Source: Sipunculus nudus | Taxonomy: Eukaryota > Annelida > Sipuncula > Golfingiida > Sipunculidae | Assembly: GCA_026874595.1 (NCBI GenBank) | Contig: CM049322.1 | Location: 40,976,840 to 41,040,839 of the forward strand | Reading direction: 5' to 3' | Length of the DNA: 64,000 bases | Part shown: piece after piece, positions 1 through 11,962 of the stretch | Layout: each line of letters starts with the position of its first letter | How positions within the stretch are numbered: position 1 is the stretch's first letter | The notes under the pieces: generated by a model | Seen by the model: the letters and a program-made list of their open reading frames with translations, nothing else | What the model was told of the DNA's origin: nothing | Databases searched by the model: none | Program-made: the position numbers and the translations under genes

Positions 1-205
1 AATCTCACCTATGCGAGATTAAAATCCATTATGAAGCAAGACAGGATTTTAATCTTGCCAAGGCTAGGTAAAATCTGTCTGGTATCATCCAGGTGAGTTT
101 AAAATCTGTCTAATATCACTTAGGTGAGTTTAAAACTGCCTGGATTTCAATCTCGTCTCTGACATACATATATAATATAGATAAATATATATCATGTGAC
201 CTCAC

Positions 206-368
206 CTTCCTTGCTCTCGCTCTATGGAGACATTTGCTTTGTTCACCCATTTAAGGCGCGTGGAAGTACTTTCATCAGAGTGTAGCACCGTACACGTAAA
301 CACAATGTTTCCTCTTAATGGGCGGATCTGCTCACTGCCAGCCGGCTGGATGACCATTTGTTGACCAT
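206..368 (-). CDS. Internal exon encoding the N-terminal half of an Ig domain (NCAM/fasciclin-2-like adhesion protein)
   Basis: On the minus strand a pyrimidine-rich stretch ending TTTCAG precedes the exon, and GGAAG|GTGAGG follows it, so both splice sites are good. The exon is 163 nt, enters in phase 1 and leaves in phase 2. The translation reads DGQQMVIQPAGSEQIRP, LRGNIVFTCTVLHSD, STRLKWVNKANVSIEREQG. FTC is the B-strand cysteine and KWV the C-strand tryptophan of an I-set/V-type Ig fold. The second cysteine must lie in the next exon, beyond the left edge of the window. A short proline-containing lead-in followed by a G-x-(I/V)-x-FTC strand and a K/RWV strand is typical of membrane-proximal adhesion receptors such as NCAM and fasciclin-2. 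The exact subfamily is inference. Ig halves on separate exons are usual in this group. The rest of the protein (further Ig domains, FnIII, membrane anchor) is not visible. Confidence 0.72.
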
Positions 369-399
369 CTGAAACAAGATAAGACAAATATAAATTCAA

Positions 400-1789
400 C
401 TATATGGAACTGCCCGCGACCCAATGAAACATTTGACCTCTCTCTCAAGTAAACAATAGTTAACCTTTGACTTCTTTATAGCTATTTAACTTATTTCTGA
501 CCTTTAATTTATATATGATAATTTATTTGCTGACCTCTCATCCAATGAAACACTTTTGACTTCTGATCTGCAAAAATGACTTTTCATACTTTGACATCTG
601 ACCAAATAAACTACTCTCTGCTGAAGTTATTTCTCAGATAAGTATATCAATTCTAATAAAGTGTGAGAACCAGAAAAATCCAACCAATCTATCTTCAGTT
701 TTTGACATAAGTTGGTTCTCTAATGTTCAAATTACCAATACATTTGTTCATTAATTTCCAGCTTAAGGAGAGAGAAAGGTCTATTATGATTAAGTATTTT
801 AATTTTTTTTAACATATGCGAAAATCTTAATGATCTAGAGCTGACAAGGAGCAAAGGAACAAGGAAGACATTTTGGATTTTGGATTAATATCAAATGCCT
901 GATATTATTTATTATATCAATCTTACAGATATCCATGAAACATGAAAGATTGGTAATTATTCAAAATATTTTTTATTTTAAATTTTTTATAATCAATATT
1001 TTGCATTTCACTTTTCAACAGTGGATTCATGGATAATGTATATGAGAGACTACAGTATTAACAATGGTTTACTTTTGCAGATGGAGCATCTCGAATTTGT
1101 TAGGTATGTTTTATTTTCCCAATAATTACACTTTCATGAATATATCACAAATATTAAACACTTCTGAACAAAAGACCAGTCCAGCAAATATCTACTTAAA
1201 ACTTTTAATTATTTGTCAAGCCAACATGTGCAGTGGTAAACTGTGGTAAATCTAAACAACCAAAGATTTCTATAGAACAATCATTTCATAAAACATAAAA
1301 GAACTTAGACACCTCGGTAGCTTCTAGGAACATGTCAAAGCATGCATGTATAGATTTCTGTCATGTAATGGTTTCACATGTTTTCTGGACCCTCGCTGCA
1401 ACTAAATCCTACACGAGTGCAACACATGGCTTTTTCTCCCTTCATTACAGCAGAGTGAAGGACTTGTATCTGGAAGGCTTTATATCTAGTTCCTGGGCAG
1501 GCAAATGTCATTGTCGCTATTGATTCATGTAACCATAAAACACCTATAAAATCATCTTCCAAATCATTGGAAACTAGTTTAGTTTCATCACTCTATGATG
1601 TAGTATGTGCCATGGGTGATCTATTGAATTTTAGTTTCCAGTTAATTATATTTTCTGCCTCCAGTTAAAAAGAGTAATTTACATACTGGAATATGGTATT
1701 TGATTATTACGTCATAACTAGATCCCTTGCAGCAACTGTTTGCTGACAAAAATTGCTGCAACACGATGCTACTGTTTGCAGCCCTGTTT
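400..1789. other. Unassigned AT-rich DNA, probably intron
   Basis: No repeat or gene was recognised. A slightly GC-richer patch at 1330-1560 is open on both strands (about 62 codons each way), but it shows no domain and no convincing splice pair. Confidence 0.5.
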
Positions 1790-2130
1790 TTTATGGTAAT
1801 TGCCTCTGCCAGGAGGGTATGTATTCTTCCCTGTTTGTGTGTCATGATGGGAATCTCATGAAATTTTCAGCATTTTTTCTGGAAAGGGCTGATGAAGAAT
1901 CGATTAGATTTTGGTGTGGATTCGACACATATGATCAGGATCAGAAATTGTATCAATGAATATTCGCAAATATAATCCCTCATGTATGAATGAACCTGGG
2001 AATATGGGATGAATAAGTGGATCCATACATGTTTTTTTGAGAGCATCCCACAATAGAGCACCCCTCCCCCCCCCCCCCCATCCCCACATGGTTTAGGCTT
2101 TCATGCCTTGGAATGCAGAATTCTAGTTTA
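1790..2130 (+). repeat. Dispersed repeat family R1, copy 1
   Basis: It opens with TGCCAGGAGGGTATGTATTC and carries 'ATTTTGGTGTGGATTCGACACA' and 'GAACCTGGGAATATGGG' type text. It ends with CTTGGAATGCAGAATTCTAGTT. The same ordered blocks recur at 46420-46735, and the end recurs at 60105-60155. A C-run of about 14 bases (2066-2079) sits inside. The left part (gaggtatgt..ctgtttgtgtgt) resembles a dispersed repeat common in marine invertebrates. Class unknown. Confidence 0.6.
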
Positions 2131-3420
2131 TATTTTGCTTTCATGTACACAAAAAATATAAAACAACAGTATAATAATAAAATAAGCCTTCAATCACCAG
2201 CTTTGATTGTTTTAATCTATATTATAATTGACAGTGGTACCACTCAACATGGAGGCAGCTTCTCTGAGGCCACACCTCAGAAATACAGTGTTTTAGTCTT
2301 GAGCTATTTAGAAAGATATCAAGTGTGTCCTAAGAGGGGTCACTGACTATTTTCCCATAAAATTCTGAGAAATTTTACATTCTTGTAAATATCAAGTTGT
2401 GTGCAATTTTTACAGTTAGAGAAGTTGTCAATTAAAGCAACAATATATGACACCAGTTGACCTGATCTTTTCAGTGAAATTCTTGCCTACAATTTATACC
2501 AGGTACCGTGGTAAGTGCCATTTCATGTAACAATCACATTATACACTAATATGCAAATATGATAAAAATCCACATTTCTTCAGATATACTTTACACAGAA
2601 TATGTTTTTGTGTACATGTCCTGATATTATGGCTTCTATTGCAGCTTTGTTTCATGTTTTATTTTAACATTTATGTTTAAATGAATTGCACATATCCTAG
2701 CAGTACTCTTTAATGACGTCAATATACACTCTTTCTTGATCTATATGATACTGTTTCCTTAGCTCTTAATGGGCTTTAGACAGTGCTATACCAGTACTGT
2801 GTGAGACAGCATATAAAACATTATGTGTGCTCCATGTTGTTTAAGGGGATATAAATTTCTTTTTTTCCTTGTATACAATGTACTAAGAGTGCAATAGGTC
2901 AACCAGAAAGTCAACCAAAGTAACATTAAACCTAGCCATACAAGACCTTCCCATAAACCCCTGGGCAATGACAATTGCAGTCTTTGCGTTTCCATGGTGA
3001 CACCCTCATGACCTGCCATTGACCATGTGCTCTCCATTATTACATCACACAGCTAGAAACTGCCAGCCAATGGTCTGCTGCTCCAGTAAGACCTCCCCCA
3101 GTCCTCACCAGCTGGGTCAAGCCTAGGAAGAGATGACATCCTCCCCTTCCCTAATGAATAGCCCCACTGATGGAACTGAATGATTTAAGCATATAGACTT
3201 TCATCAATAAAGGAAAGCTGGGCTGCCCATGCTGTCCAAAGTGGCTCATCCACACTCATTAAATGTGGTGTTAGTGTCCCGCTGGTTTGGTCAGGGTGTC
3301 CTGCACAGTGTCATTCGGCCACTCACCAGCTCACAGGGTCTGTGATTGTAATACCCTATTGTACCCAGCCCAAAGCAGCCTCCGCAAAAGTGAAGGATAC
3401 TCATGCAAACTGTAATTTTA
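2131..3420. other. Unassigned DNA with a GC-richer segment at 3050-3370
   Basis: 2270-2345 shares 'GTGTCCTAAGAGGGGTCA...TTTTCCCATAAA' with 40640-40700, so it is a dispersed repeat fragment. A perfect CRE-type TGACGTCA lies at 2714-2721. 3050-3370 is GC-richer and contains CCAAT and TTTATTG-type motifs. It could be a 5' region of the candidate signal-peptide exon or a non-coding regulatory island. Confidence 0.35.
2786..3037 (-). CDS. Possible signal-peptide exon upstream of the Ig exon
   Basis: This minus-strand ORF contains an internal ATG (A at 2995) in the context GTCACCATGG, close to the Kozak optimum. From there the protein begins METQRLQLSLPRGLWEG and continues with a long hydrophobic run (VWLGLMLLWLTFWLTYC), as in a signal peptide or signal anchor. 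A GT at 2883-2882 would leave in phase 1, matching the phase-1 entry of the Ig exon 2.5 kb downstream on the same strand. That donor (TTA|GTACAT) is weak. Without splicing the ORF runs on through TRKKRNLYPLKQHG to a stop at 2786. Against it: the ATG context also resembles the RFX X-box-like motif seen in non-coding islands elsewhere in the window, and an 83-codon ORF is not rare by chance. Treat as a hypothesis only. Confidence 0.18.
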   Translation of the reverse strand: MESTWSMAGHEGVTMETQRLQLSLPRGLWEGLVWLGLMLLWLTFWLTYCTLSTLYTRKKRNLYPLKQHGAHIMFYMLSHTVLV

Positions 3421-3540
3421 ACAATTTAATTATTAATATTGTACTTGCGCTAAAGTGCCTGGATCTGCACTTCTGGCTGTAAATTTTATGATTTAATTAT
3501 TAATACTGTACTTGCGATAAAGTCTCTGGATCTTGAGCAT
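3421..3540. repeat. Tandem duplication, about 69-bp unit, two copies
   Basis: TTTAATTATTAATAYTGTACTTGCG(C/A)TAAAGT..CTGGATCT occurs at about 3424 and again at about 3492, with a few substitutions between copies. Confidence 0.75.
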
Positions 3541-3559
3541 AATGTCAATATTGGCTATA

Positions 3560-4486
3560 TATTTATTAAATAAATTTTATTTATTGTACTTACCCCACAA
3601 TCAAATACAGACGTGCCATGCATATACCACTGGTTCTGGTGAATACTGATGGCCACACTGGCTTATCTTACATATCCAATCTATTTCAGTTTTCAAAATT
3701 GCACCAAAAGCTACATGTAACTGCAGTAGGGCTACAGATGGTTTCCATTTTCTTTTCTAATTTGTTCATTTTTGACAAACCAATAGACAAACGGTAAAAC
3801 AAACATGAATGAAAACATAACCACCTTGTAAAATATATATATAGAAGCTTTATTCTTTAATTATCATAAACATACAGACAGCGCAGACTTCATAAGTCAT
3901 AATAGTGGTATGGTTTATGGCATTTTGTCTGAGAGCCACTCATAACATGCCACTGAACAGCAGTTTGTAAGAATGATCATGTCTGGATGTCAGACTTAGC
4001 CAGACCAAGACAGGGACGCAGGGCTGGTCAAGGCTGGCATCTCCAGGCTTCAGCAGCCCCAGACACATGTAGCATCTTGTAGTGTTTGTGCATAAACGGT
4101 GTCCATCATGTGGTGACCAGTGTGTACAAACATCGCTTGAAAGTCACCCCACATCATTAACTACAAGAAAGCTGATACTTCTCCCACTCACAGATTTGTA
4201 TCACGAAAGTGGTACTGTATTTATGCGTGTATAAGACGACCCTGTGTATAAGACGACCCCCCAATGTTGAGCCTCAAATTTTGGTTCAAATTATTTTTCA
4301 GCATCTTAAGTTGGAGCTGCCAGCTACTGAGGATCACTTTGTCAAGATAATAATCACTTGAACGCAGATGATTAAAATGGGATTTTATAATTTTTTATTC
4401 TTAAAATGGTCAGTGGTACAAATCCATGGTTCTGCAAACATGTAGGCAATCATGTAACTCATATGTATAAGTTGATGATTTTCAGT
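3560..4486. other. Mostly unassigned DNA; short dispersed-repeat fragment at 4224-4260
   Basis: GTGTATAAGACGACCC is present twice in tandem (about 4227-4242 and 4243-4258). This phrase is typical of a widespread animal repeat, so a fragment is likely here. Nothing else was recognised. Confidence 0.45.
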
Positions 4487-4813
4487 CTTGTACCCCTTTC
4501 ACACAAAAAACGTTTACAAACTGACTTTGGCAAAGCGGTTTGGCCAAGCCATTTTGGTGCGTTCACAAGGGCATCTAGCACCAATGCGTGTTTTGTACAT
4601 TTCATATGTGGAAAAATGTAAAAACATGCTGACACAAGCATATGCGCCTGAAAACTTAGTCCAAACTGTTTTAGAGCATTCACACAAAGGTAAAACAAAG
4701 CGGATAAAATGACTCTCAATCAAAATGGACTGAAACCAACTCTTGAGCTTGATGCAAAAAGCTTTGGCCAAGACAGTTTGAAAACATTTTGGGTTGCAGT
4801 GCGAATGGGTACG
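4487..4813. mobile_element. MITE-like element with imperfect terminal inverted repeats
   Basis: The left end (CTTGTACCCCTTTCACAC, 4487-4504) is an imperfect inverted match to the right end (GCAGTGCGAATGGGTACG, 4796-4813); the shared core is GTACCC-N-TTC-N-CA. The roughly 325-bp interior is GC-richer than its flanks and holds repeated TTGGCCAAG and TTCACAAGGG/TTCACACAAAG words. Four overlapping ORFs of 71-86 codons on both strands reflect few stops rather than coding; none shows a domain. No target-site duplication was identified with confidence. Confidence 0.5.
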
Positions 4814-6236
4814 TATTACTACAGGTCTGCTAAATCACTATTTGAATGAGTCACTCTTCTTTTTGAGGTTTTACTAAAAATTATGCTGATTAATATTTCT
4901 TTACTTTTTTTATTAGCACTCTTATTTTCCTCAATTTTCAGTAATGGTGTTCTGAGATATAAAATTTCTCTCTTGATCTAACTTTCTGTTAGAACAGAAA
5001 CAATTTTGTGTGTGAAAATGTCCAGCAAGTGTCACAACATGTGGAAAATGCCCTTATTTCATGCAGGGAGATGTCCCCATGCATATTTCTGACCTTTGGA
5101 GTAATGTATGTTAAAATGGGAAACTGTCACTAATTTTACTCCTTTTTTAATACTCTTAACTTCAAAGAAAGCTTCTCTTTTTTTCCAAAGAACTTACTCT
5201 TATCATCAGACATATACCTTTTGCAGGCCTTCTTTACCCTCAAGTTTAATTACCTGAAGGAATTAGCAGGGGTTTGTTTGATAGCTAGCCCAGGTCAGGC
5301 GAGAGATGTTCATATTAATTAATTATACACAAAAAGGCAGGCAGCTTAACTAATATTGTTCACACTGGGCTTATCAAAGGACGGCACAGATAAGGCCGGC
5401 CTTGCAATCAGTACGACAATAATTTGCATTAGAACATATAAACTGGGACATGGCATCTGCCAGTTGGGATATTTCATATTGGTGCAATATTTTGTGAAAC
5501 TGCTCAAAATTTGTTTATTCTTTGCAATGGAATCAACTGACCCAGCACAGCTAGCAGTTACCATTTACACCATTTTGCCTGATCACTAGACTAAACAGCA
5601 AGATGAACAGTTTATCAGACAAATATCTTTCCAGTGTTCGTAACTATGACTCCAATTTTATCATATGATTAAAATTGTCAAAATTTTGTTGACATCCGAA
5701 AGAATTGCTTGACATTAGTCCTGACACAAAACAGGGTATACATAGTGTATGATACTTTTTTCATATTAGTCTAAACCCACGAAATATCTGTATGTCAAAA
5801 CTGGCGTAATTTATATACAAATATGTGCCCAGCTTATGTTATATACAGGCAGCTGAGGGGACAGACATAGGAACCAAGTGCATCTCTGTCTAGTAACACA
5901 AGACAGAACTTTGGCATACTTCAACATCATTTACTATACATGCATGTTGTAATATTACTAAGATATGTTTCTACCTGCTCAACCTGAAACCAGCAGAAGT
6001 TATGATGAACATCCTCATAAAAAATGCTGCCGACTGCACAACAATGTTTTAAGTATGGTATAAACTGTGATATTTAGCCAAAATGTGTAACCTAAATGAT
6101 CACTAGGAAATAGAAACAGCATTGTGCAACATTCCAGAGGAATCTCTTATCTTCTGTCATTGTACAGCCAGGCTGAAACATAAGCTGAGGTGTCCAACAG
6201 GAACACTGGTGTGTTAAATCCTGAAACTGTTGGTAT
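4814..6236. other. Unassigned AT-rich DNA
   Basis: No supported gene, RNA or repeat. ORFs at 5346-5589 overlap on opposite strands without any recognisable motif. Confidence 0.5.
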
Positions 6237-6237
6237 G

Positions 6238-6424
6238 TACAGCGAAACCTCAAAGTTATGACCACCAAACAGACCTTGAAAGAGGTCACATTTTTCGAGG
6301 TCATCAGTCTCAGAGCATGGATGGTTATGAAGAGCAGAAAAAAAAATAATTGGGATCGTGAAAGTGGTAGTTATTAATAGGTGGTTGCTTATCTGAGGTG
6401 GTCGTTAGGTTAGATTTTACATTA
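6238..6424. mobile_element. Small TA-flanked MITE of the CAGTGAAACC family
   Basis: The left end reads TA|CAGCGAAACCTCAAAG, followed by TATGACCACC. The right end reads GGTGGTCGTTAGG...ATTTTACA, the diverged inverse. Same design as the elements at 31808 and 36534: TA target, CAGTGAAACCT ends, subterminal GACCACC/GGTGGTC. Confidence 0.55.
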
Positions 6425-7494
6425 AAGTTACTTTAAAGGACTCAACCACCATGTACCATACAACAATTATTTCTCATTTGTGAAACCAGGAGAGTGACCA
6501 GTAAAACAGTGGGCTGATTGGCTGGTGAAATATTATTATCAACCATCATCAGAGGTTCAGTAATCATTTATTGATAACATTATGGCCAGCTAAACTGTGA
6601 ATATTACACACCAGCATGGGATAACTAATAAAATAACATTGCTGATTGTGACAATTAAGTGAGTCATAAAATGTATGGATATTTTAATAACCATGCCTCC
6701 AGAGAAAAATGCTGAGTGATAGGAATTAAGGTATCTTTGATGTCAACAACCCCTACATCTAAAATCCAAAATATGTTTTAAATTCATTTGGACCCCATTA
6801 AGTATACATTACATTAAACCTAGTACAGCAATCCTCCTGATGGAATAAATATTTTTGACATACATTCATTTTCACATGATTCTGTAACATTTGAATATTT
6901 TATTTTTTTTTTAATTATGCAATTTTAAGTTTCCACTTACAGTAAGGTACTTTTAGAGGACTATATAGTATTAAAATATATGACTATCTCACAAATATAC
7001 TTTTTTTTGTTTTTCCTCTCTATCATTTTGCTATCTACCCTAAAATTTGAAATTTAAATTAATTCTGATTCGAAATGAAAAAAAAAATCATTTTCAATAA
7101 GAAAATACAAAACTGAGGAAGACTGAATAAAACCTAAAATAGTAAGATTAGAAAACCAATCAAACTTTAAAGATACCATTTGCTCAAAGGCAAAGCTCTA
7201 AAAAATCTGTGTTTTTTTGTAAAAAGTGAAGACTGATGCAACATTACTCATGTAATTACACAAACACTGTAAGATCCTATCAAATAAAAGTGAAACATTG
7301 TAAATATGTATGACATTGTCTCAACAACTTTTCCACCATTATGCCAATGTGTAACATGTACAAGTGAAAAAGAATTCCCAAGCCGCAGACTGAATTGATT
7401 TTTCCTGAGTTATAAACAGAATCCCTCAAAGTCAAATGTTGAAGTCTCAGGCCAAAGGTGTCTTGGTTATCCAGGGTTGCCTAGGGATCGAGCT
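6425..7494. other. Unassigned AT-rich DNA
   Basis: Low-complexity A/T runs only, for example around 6898-6915 and 7078-7090. No gene or recognised repeat. Confidence 0.5.
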
Positions 7495-7600
7495 GTCAAG
7501 TCTTGTTCACCCGGGAATGAAAACCCGCCACCCTAGCATTTCTGGCAGACAAGTATCCAACACGTCTGGCCGAACTGGACCTTTGTAAACATGGAAGGCG
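7495..7600 (-). mobile_element. tRNA-derived SINE remnant
   Basis: On the minus strand the sequence reads like a decayed tRNA. A box-A-like block (AGTTCGGCCAGACGTGTTGG) is followed about 35 nt later by a T-arm/box-B-like block CGGGTTTTCATTCCCGGG (plus 7510-7527). The box B is off consensus, and flanking CCA/tail features are not clear, so a functional tRNA is unlikely. Confidence 0.45.
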
Positions 7601-10337
7601 CCGGGCTTTGCCACAATAAACCAATGAGGTCCATGGACCCACTTGGCCCAAAATCAGTAAATTAGTCTTGGTGCTCTGCGGTAACTCCAAAACACAAAAC
7701 ACAAGTGGCCATCAGTGCAAAGGTCCCTTGTGTGGGTGGGAACAAATCTAAAGGTGTGCTGGAATTTAAACTTATCATATTTTTCACTCAGATTATTGTG
7801 TCTCAAATAAGGCCTTCAACCTAACACTGACACATTTTTCTTACAGTCCACAATCTCAAGAGTAAAATCTAAAATACACACTCTCTATAAGAGATATGTG
7901 GGCAGAAACTAGTCTATTTATAAATATCTACCAAACAAACACTTAAGCTTTGAACTTTTTTGAGAGGAGTATTAACGTCCATCCACTGCATAGCTGAAAG
8001 ATCTTTTTGATGAAATGTTTTGGTTTGCTACTAAATCTATGGCTCATTGTTTATTTTATTACATTAACAAGTACTAGTATTTCAATACTAAATTGTTCAA
8101 CAAAAAGTTGTTAAATTTTCAATTTCAAGATAAATGTCAAGAAAAATATGTAATTTCTTTCACTTGTGGTAAAATACATTTGGATGTCACCACTGAATTT
8201 AAATATATTATGATTCAATAAAGAGAAACTTTTTTCTGACACTAATTTTCTTTAGTATATATCATGGTTGAATGATAATACTCGCGCAAAATATAGAGTT
8301 ATATAAATTATTTTTGCTCAATGAAATACGGGAAAATAAAATATAATTAATAATGCAGAATCTAAGTTTAATGATTCGACCAAAAGATAGAACACACAAA
8401 TATCCTTCCTCCACAATTCTAGATGCCAATCAAAGATAACAGAAATACAAGCCCTGAGGACCTTTTGTGGAAGACAAGAGCTTGGTCCTCATGCAGAGAC
8501 CCAAAAGTTGGCAGGGAACAAGTCACCTAAGTGTGCTAAAAATTTATGCCTTCCATACTTTTCACACAGATTATTTTGATCAAAAGCCCAGCCAGTCAGT
8601 ACTACACTTCCCTGTCGTTCCTTATCGTAAAATCAATCTAAGATCATTGATGTTACAAAGTGTCTCCCTCAGGAAATGTCCCTCAAGTAATCACGTCGAT
8701 TAATCTGAAGAACAAATGTCTGGGGAACCCTCCTCCTTGGCTATTCATCAAAGAAACATACATCAAAATGATAGAAATATCAATTTTGTAAACAAAATGA
8801 TTTAATTTCAAATTTTTTTTTAGGAGGTTAGTTCAGACATTATTCCTAAGAAGATCTGCTGATCAGATGAAAAGGATGCTACATTAAACTGAAACAAAAT
8901 CTGGTGCATAATTTCATCAATATATCAGCATATCGCAATACAGCGAGTTGTATATTGCATATTTCTGATATTATTTTCAAATATTGACATGTATATTCTG
9001 TCAAATGTGATTTATTAGGGTAAAACTAAAGCTTCTGTTACAAATTTAGACCTCTGAATGGATTAGAAATAGTGAAAGGTGGAAAGTGAATGTAAAATTG
9101 ATACCAAATGAGTCCATAGACATGCAACAGGTCATTTAGCAGGAAATATTCGAGTAGCGTGATTGACTATATGATCAAAGCTAAAATTAAGCTAATTTTA
9201 TGCAAAAGAAGAAATTTAGAGCAAAATCTGCAAAAGCAGTGGTCTGGAAAAATTACCTTGAACAAAATATGAAACCTTTAAAACCCAAAACCTCTCTCTT
9301 CAATGCCTCTTAAGTAAGACTTTTACTTCCTTCCCTTCAGAAAACATTTCACCTAGATCAGATATTTTATAGTGTTTGTTTTATGGTGATGTCAATCTTG
9401 TTCTAAAATATACATGTGTGCTTGTGTCATTTCCATTTTTTCATCTGTACATGCTCTGAAATATGCAATTATTGCTGCCTCCAATGCAAATGTCAAGTTA
9501 TTTGTTGAATGTCAATGGCACATAAAGGCAAGGGCAACAGTGTTATAGAAATATTAAGCTGACATATGGTTCCTGTACATTTTTTTTTCTGTCAACTGGT
9601 TATCATTTAAAATAGGGAAACCTGTCATCATGGGCATTTCACTATTAAGAACACACCTCTATTGAAAACACCATTTGGGAACAATCATATCTGAATATGG
9701 GTTAATTTTTCTCTATCACTGGCAAAAATGTAAGGTTACAAGACGTGGTCTGTAAGTGAAATTTAACTAATAATTATTTCAAGAAAAATTTGAATTTTTC
9801 TGGTTTCTCCATTTACTACTGGCAAGTTGCAGCAGCTTCAACTAAATGGTTAAATGTAAGTGTTTTTTAAGATCACACACCTGTTTGAATTTGGCCATCC
9901 TGATGTTCGTCATTTAATGTAGCTTATCTTTCTGCAGAACTGTATTTAGAAAATATAAATATCTAAGAAAACAGGTATATCTGACTAATGAAATTTTAAA
10001 ATATTTTGTCTTCAACCTCCTGCACAGGAACTATAGTGCTAACCTGAGTAACCCCTACTGATTATGTGTAAACAACATATTGGGTCATAAACTCTGACAC
10101 TGGACAATATTCACAATCAGTAATCCTCCTGGATTCTGAAAGGAAGATGTCAGTCTCTGGTCAGCACATGGAGAGTCTTAAATATATTCCAAATGTACTC
10201 AATTATGTATGACCTGCATAGAACATTATATGTGTGCTGTCTCACTGTTCATCTAAGTATGATAAAATGTAAAATGGATACAGCTAGACCTTCTTTTGTG
10301 CATAATTAATACACTAGATTCTTATGGTTGGAAAACT
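7601..10337. other. Unassigned AT-rich DNA with two related diverged patches
   Basis: 7738-7800 and 8518-8585 share 'GAACAA(A/G)TC..AAGTGTGCT..AATTTA..TTTTCAC(T/A)CAGATTATT', so an old dispersed repeat is likely. About 9640-9670 has 'TATTAAGAACAC..CTATTGAAAACACC' text resembling 24965-25060. Otherwise nothing was recognised. Confidence 0.4.
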
Positions 10338-10395
10338 AATACAGTAAAACCCAATCTTGTCCCTTCAACCAAACAGGACCTTTTATGATTTGTGA
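10338..10395 (+). mobile_element. Fragment of the CAGTGAAACC MITE family
   Basis: TACAGTAAAACCCAATCTTG starts like the other family ends, but no matching right end is found nearby. Confidence 0.3.
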
Positions 10396-10899
10396 CAATT
10401 AACACTGTAGGCATTGATGGGGTACCACTCCTTAAAACACCTCATAAATGTGTAAGCGTTACCAGTGAAGAGATAAATATGACATTTGACATGAATTATC
10501 TTCACCAATTGTGCAAGAGTGACACACCCTTGTATTGCGGACATTTAGGTTAAACGTCTGGTACATTCCTCTGTGTTCAGCATTAACGTCACACAAATTG
10601 TTGGACAGACCATGTCAGAATGCTAATACGGGAGATACATCAATTACATCAGATGAACACGGAGATGCTCCACTATTATGCCCCATTTCCCCAGTGGGGT
10701 GAACCAGGGGATGACATTTATGATAGGTTCCACCTCCCTGAAAATTAAACCCACACAGTGTCAATCTTATATTGTACATACATAATTAGATAATACGCAG
10801 TGTCATAATGTATGACAAATGGCAGGGGTGTGGCTCCATTATACCCTACAATGGAGTGCTGTATACATTTCCAGATGATTACTAAAGCAGTGGACATGC

Positions 10900-11962
10900 A
10901 TGTGGCAGGACAACAGATCAAAATCTGGCCCAATCAATGACCAGTCCAGACCAATCATTAACTGGTCTAGACCAAATCCCTGATCCAGAGTAAATCCGGC
11001 CTGAACCTGTCTCCCCTGTGAACCTCAATTCGCCCTGTGCTACCCTGATCAGGATTTGGTCTAGATCCTTAGTTATGAATTATGATACCAGTCATTGTAA
11101 TTCAAATTAAAATATACTGTCTGGTAAGGCTGAAACGGGACAAATTTTTTGGCTTGAGTACCTGATAGGCATTACCTGACTTGGACTTAAACACTCATTA
11201 CCAATGAGTGCAATGCTGTAAAACGGACATCTGTTTACAGATGCAAAATATGCATAAATTTTGGACTTGAATACTCTATAAGTATTACCCGAACTTGAGT
11301 ACTTGCATGAGTACTCCTTACAACCCTACTGTCTGGCACATGAATTCTGCATTTAGAATCTGCTAATGATGAAATTAAGCTAAAGGATCACTCTCATGCA
11401 TTCATTCATTGTATTGGTTTTATACAAGCACATATCTGCATGTCTGTATACAGGTTACTGTGGAAGAGGTGTTCAGGCTATCATCACTGAGTGCTAACTG
11501 TTGCTCTGCTGGCTAATCCGATTTCGTTTCTTGCCTTCGGCTCTGGTTTTAGGTTAGGCAGGGGGAGGGGGGAGGGACTAGAGCTACTCTAGATTGCGTC
11601 TCTTCAACACTTTGCACTCGGATTGGGGGGTTGCATCTTAAAATTTTAGCTTTATAAGCTTTATCTCACCTCTTTTCTTCTCAAAATGTCTACTCAAAAT
11701 TTGTCACAATAAACCTTAAAACCCCTCAACTATCTAATTTCATGTAAGGGAGCTGACTGTATGGGCCCAGTTCTGGATTTGTCAACAGTACATTCAGCCA
11801 CTGTCTTCCCTTTCTTTAGCTAAGCAGATGTTGTAGCAGCTGTCCTTAAAACTTTGATTTGACCTGATAGTGAGTCCTGTTATAAATATTTTTTTTAAAT
11901 TTTGGACTAACTGGGATCTGATCTCGACCTATAATTGTCCCGATAGGGATCTAGGTCTTGAC
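10900..11962. mobile_element. Decayed foldback-like element C
   Basis: The left end (CATGTGGCAGGAC at about 10899) is followed by CAGATCAAAATCTGGCCCA, nearly the same module as in foldback element B. The right end (GGTCTTGACACATG, 11954-11967) inverts to CATGTGTCAAGACC, like the left. Inside the left arm, GGTCTAGACCAAATCCCTGAT (from 10964) is the inverse of ATCAGGATTTGGTCTAGATCC (11048-11068), so the arm itself folds. The interior (11100-11330) has a further palindromic 'GAGTACTTG/ACTCGAGT'-like patch. No ORF. Boundaries are uncertain. Confidence 0.42.
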
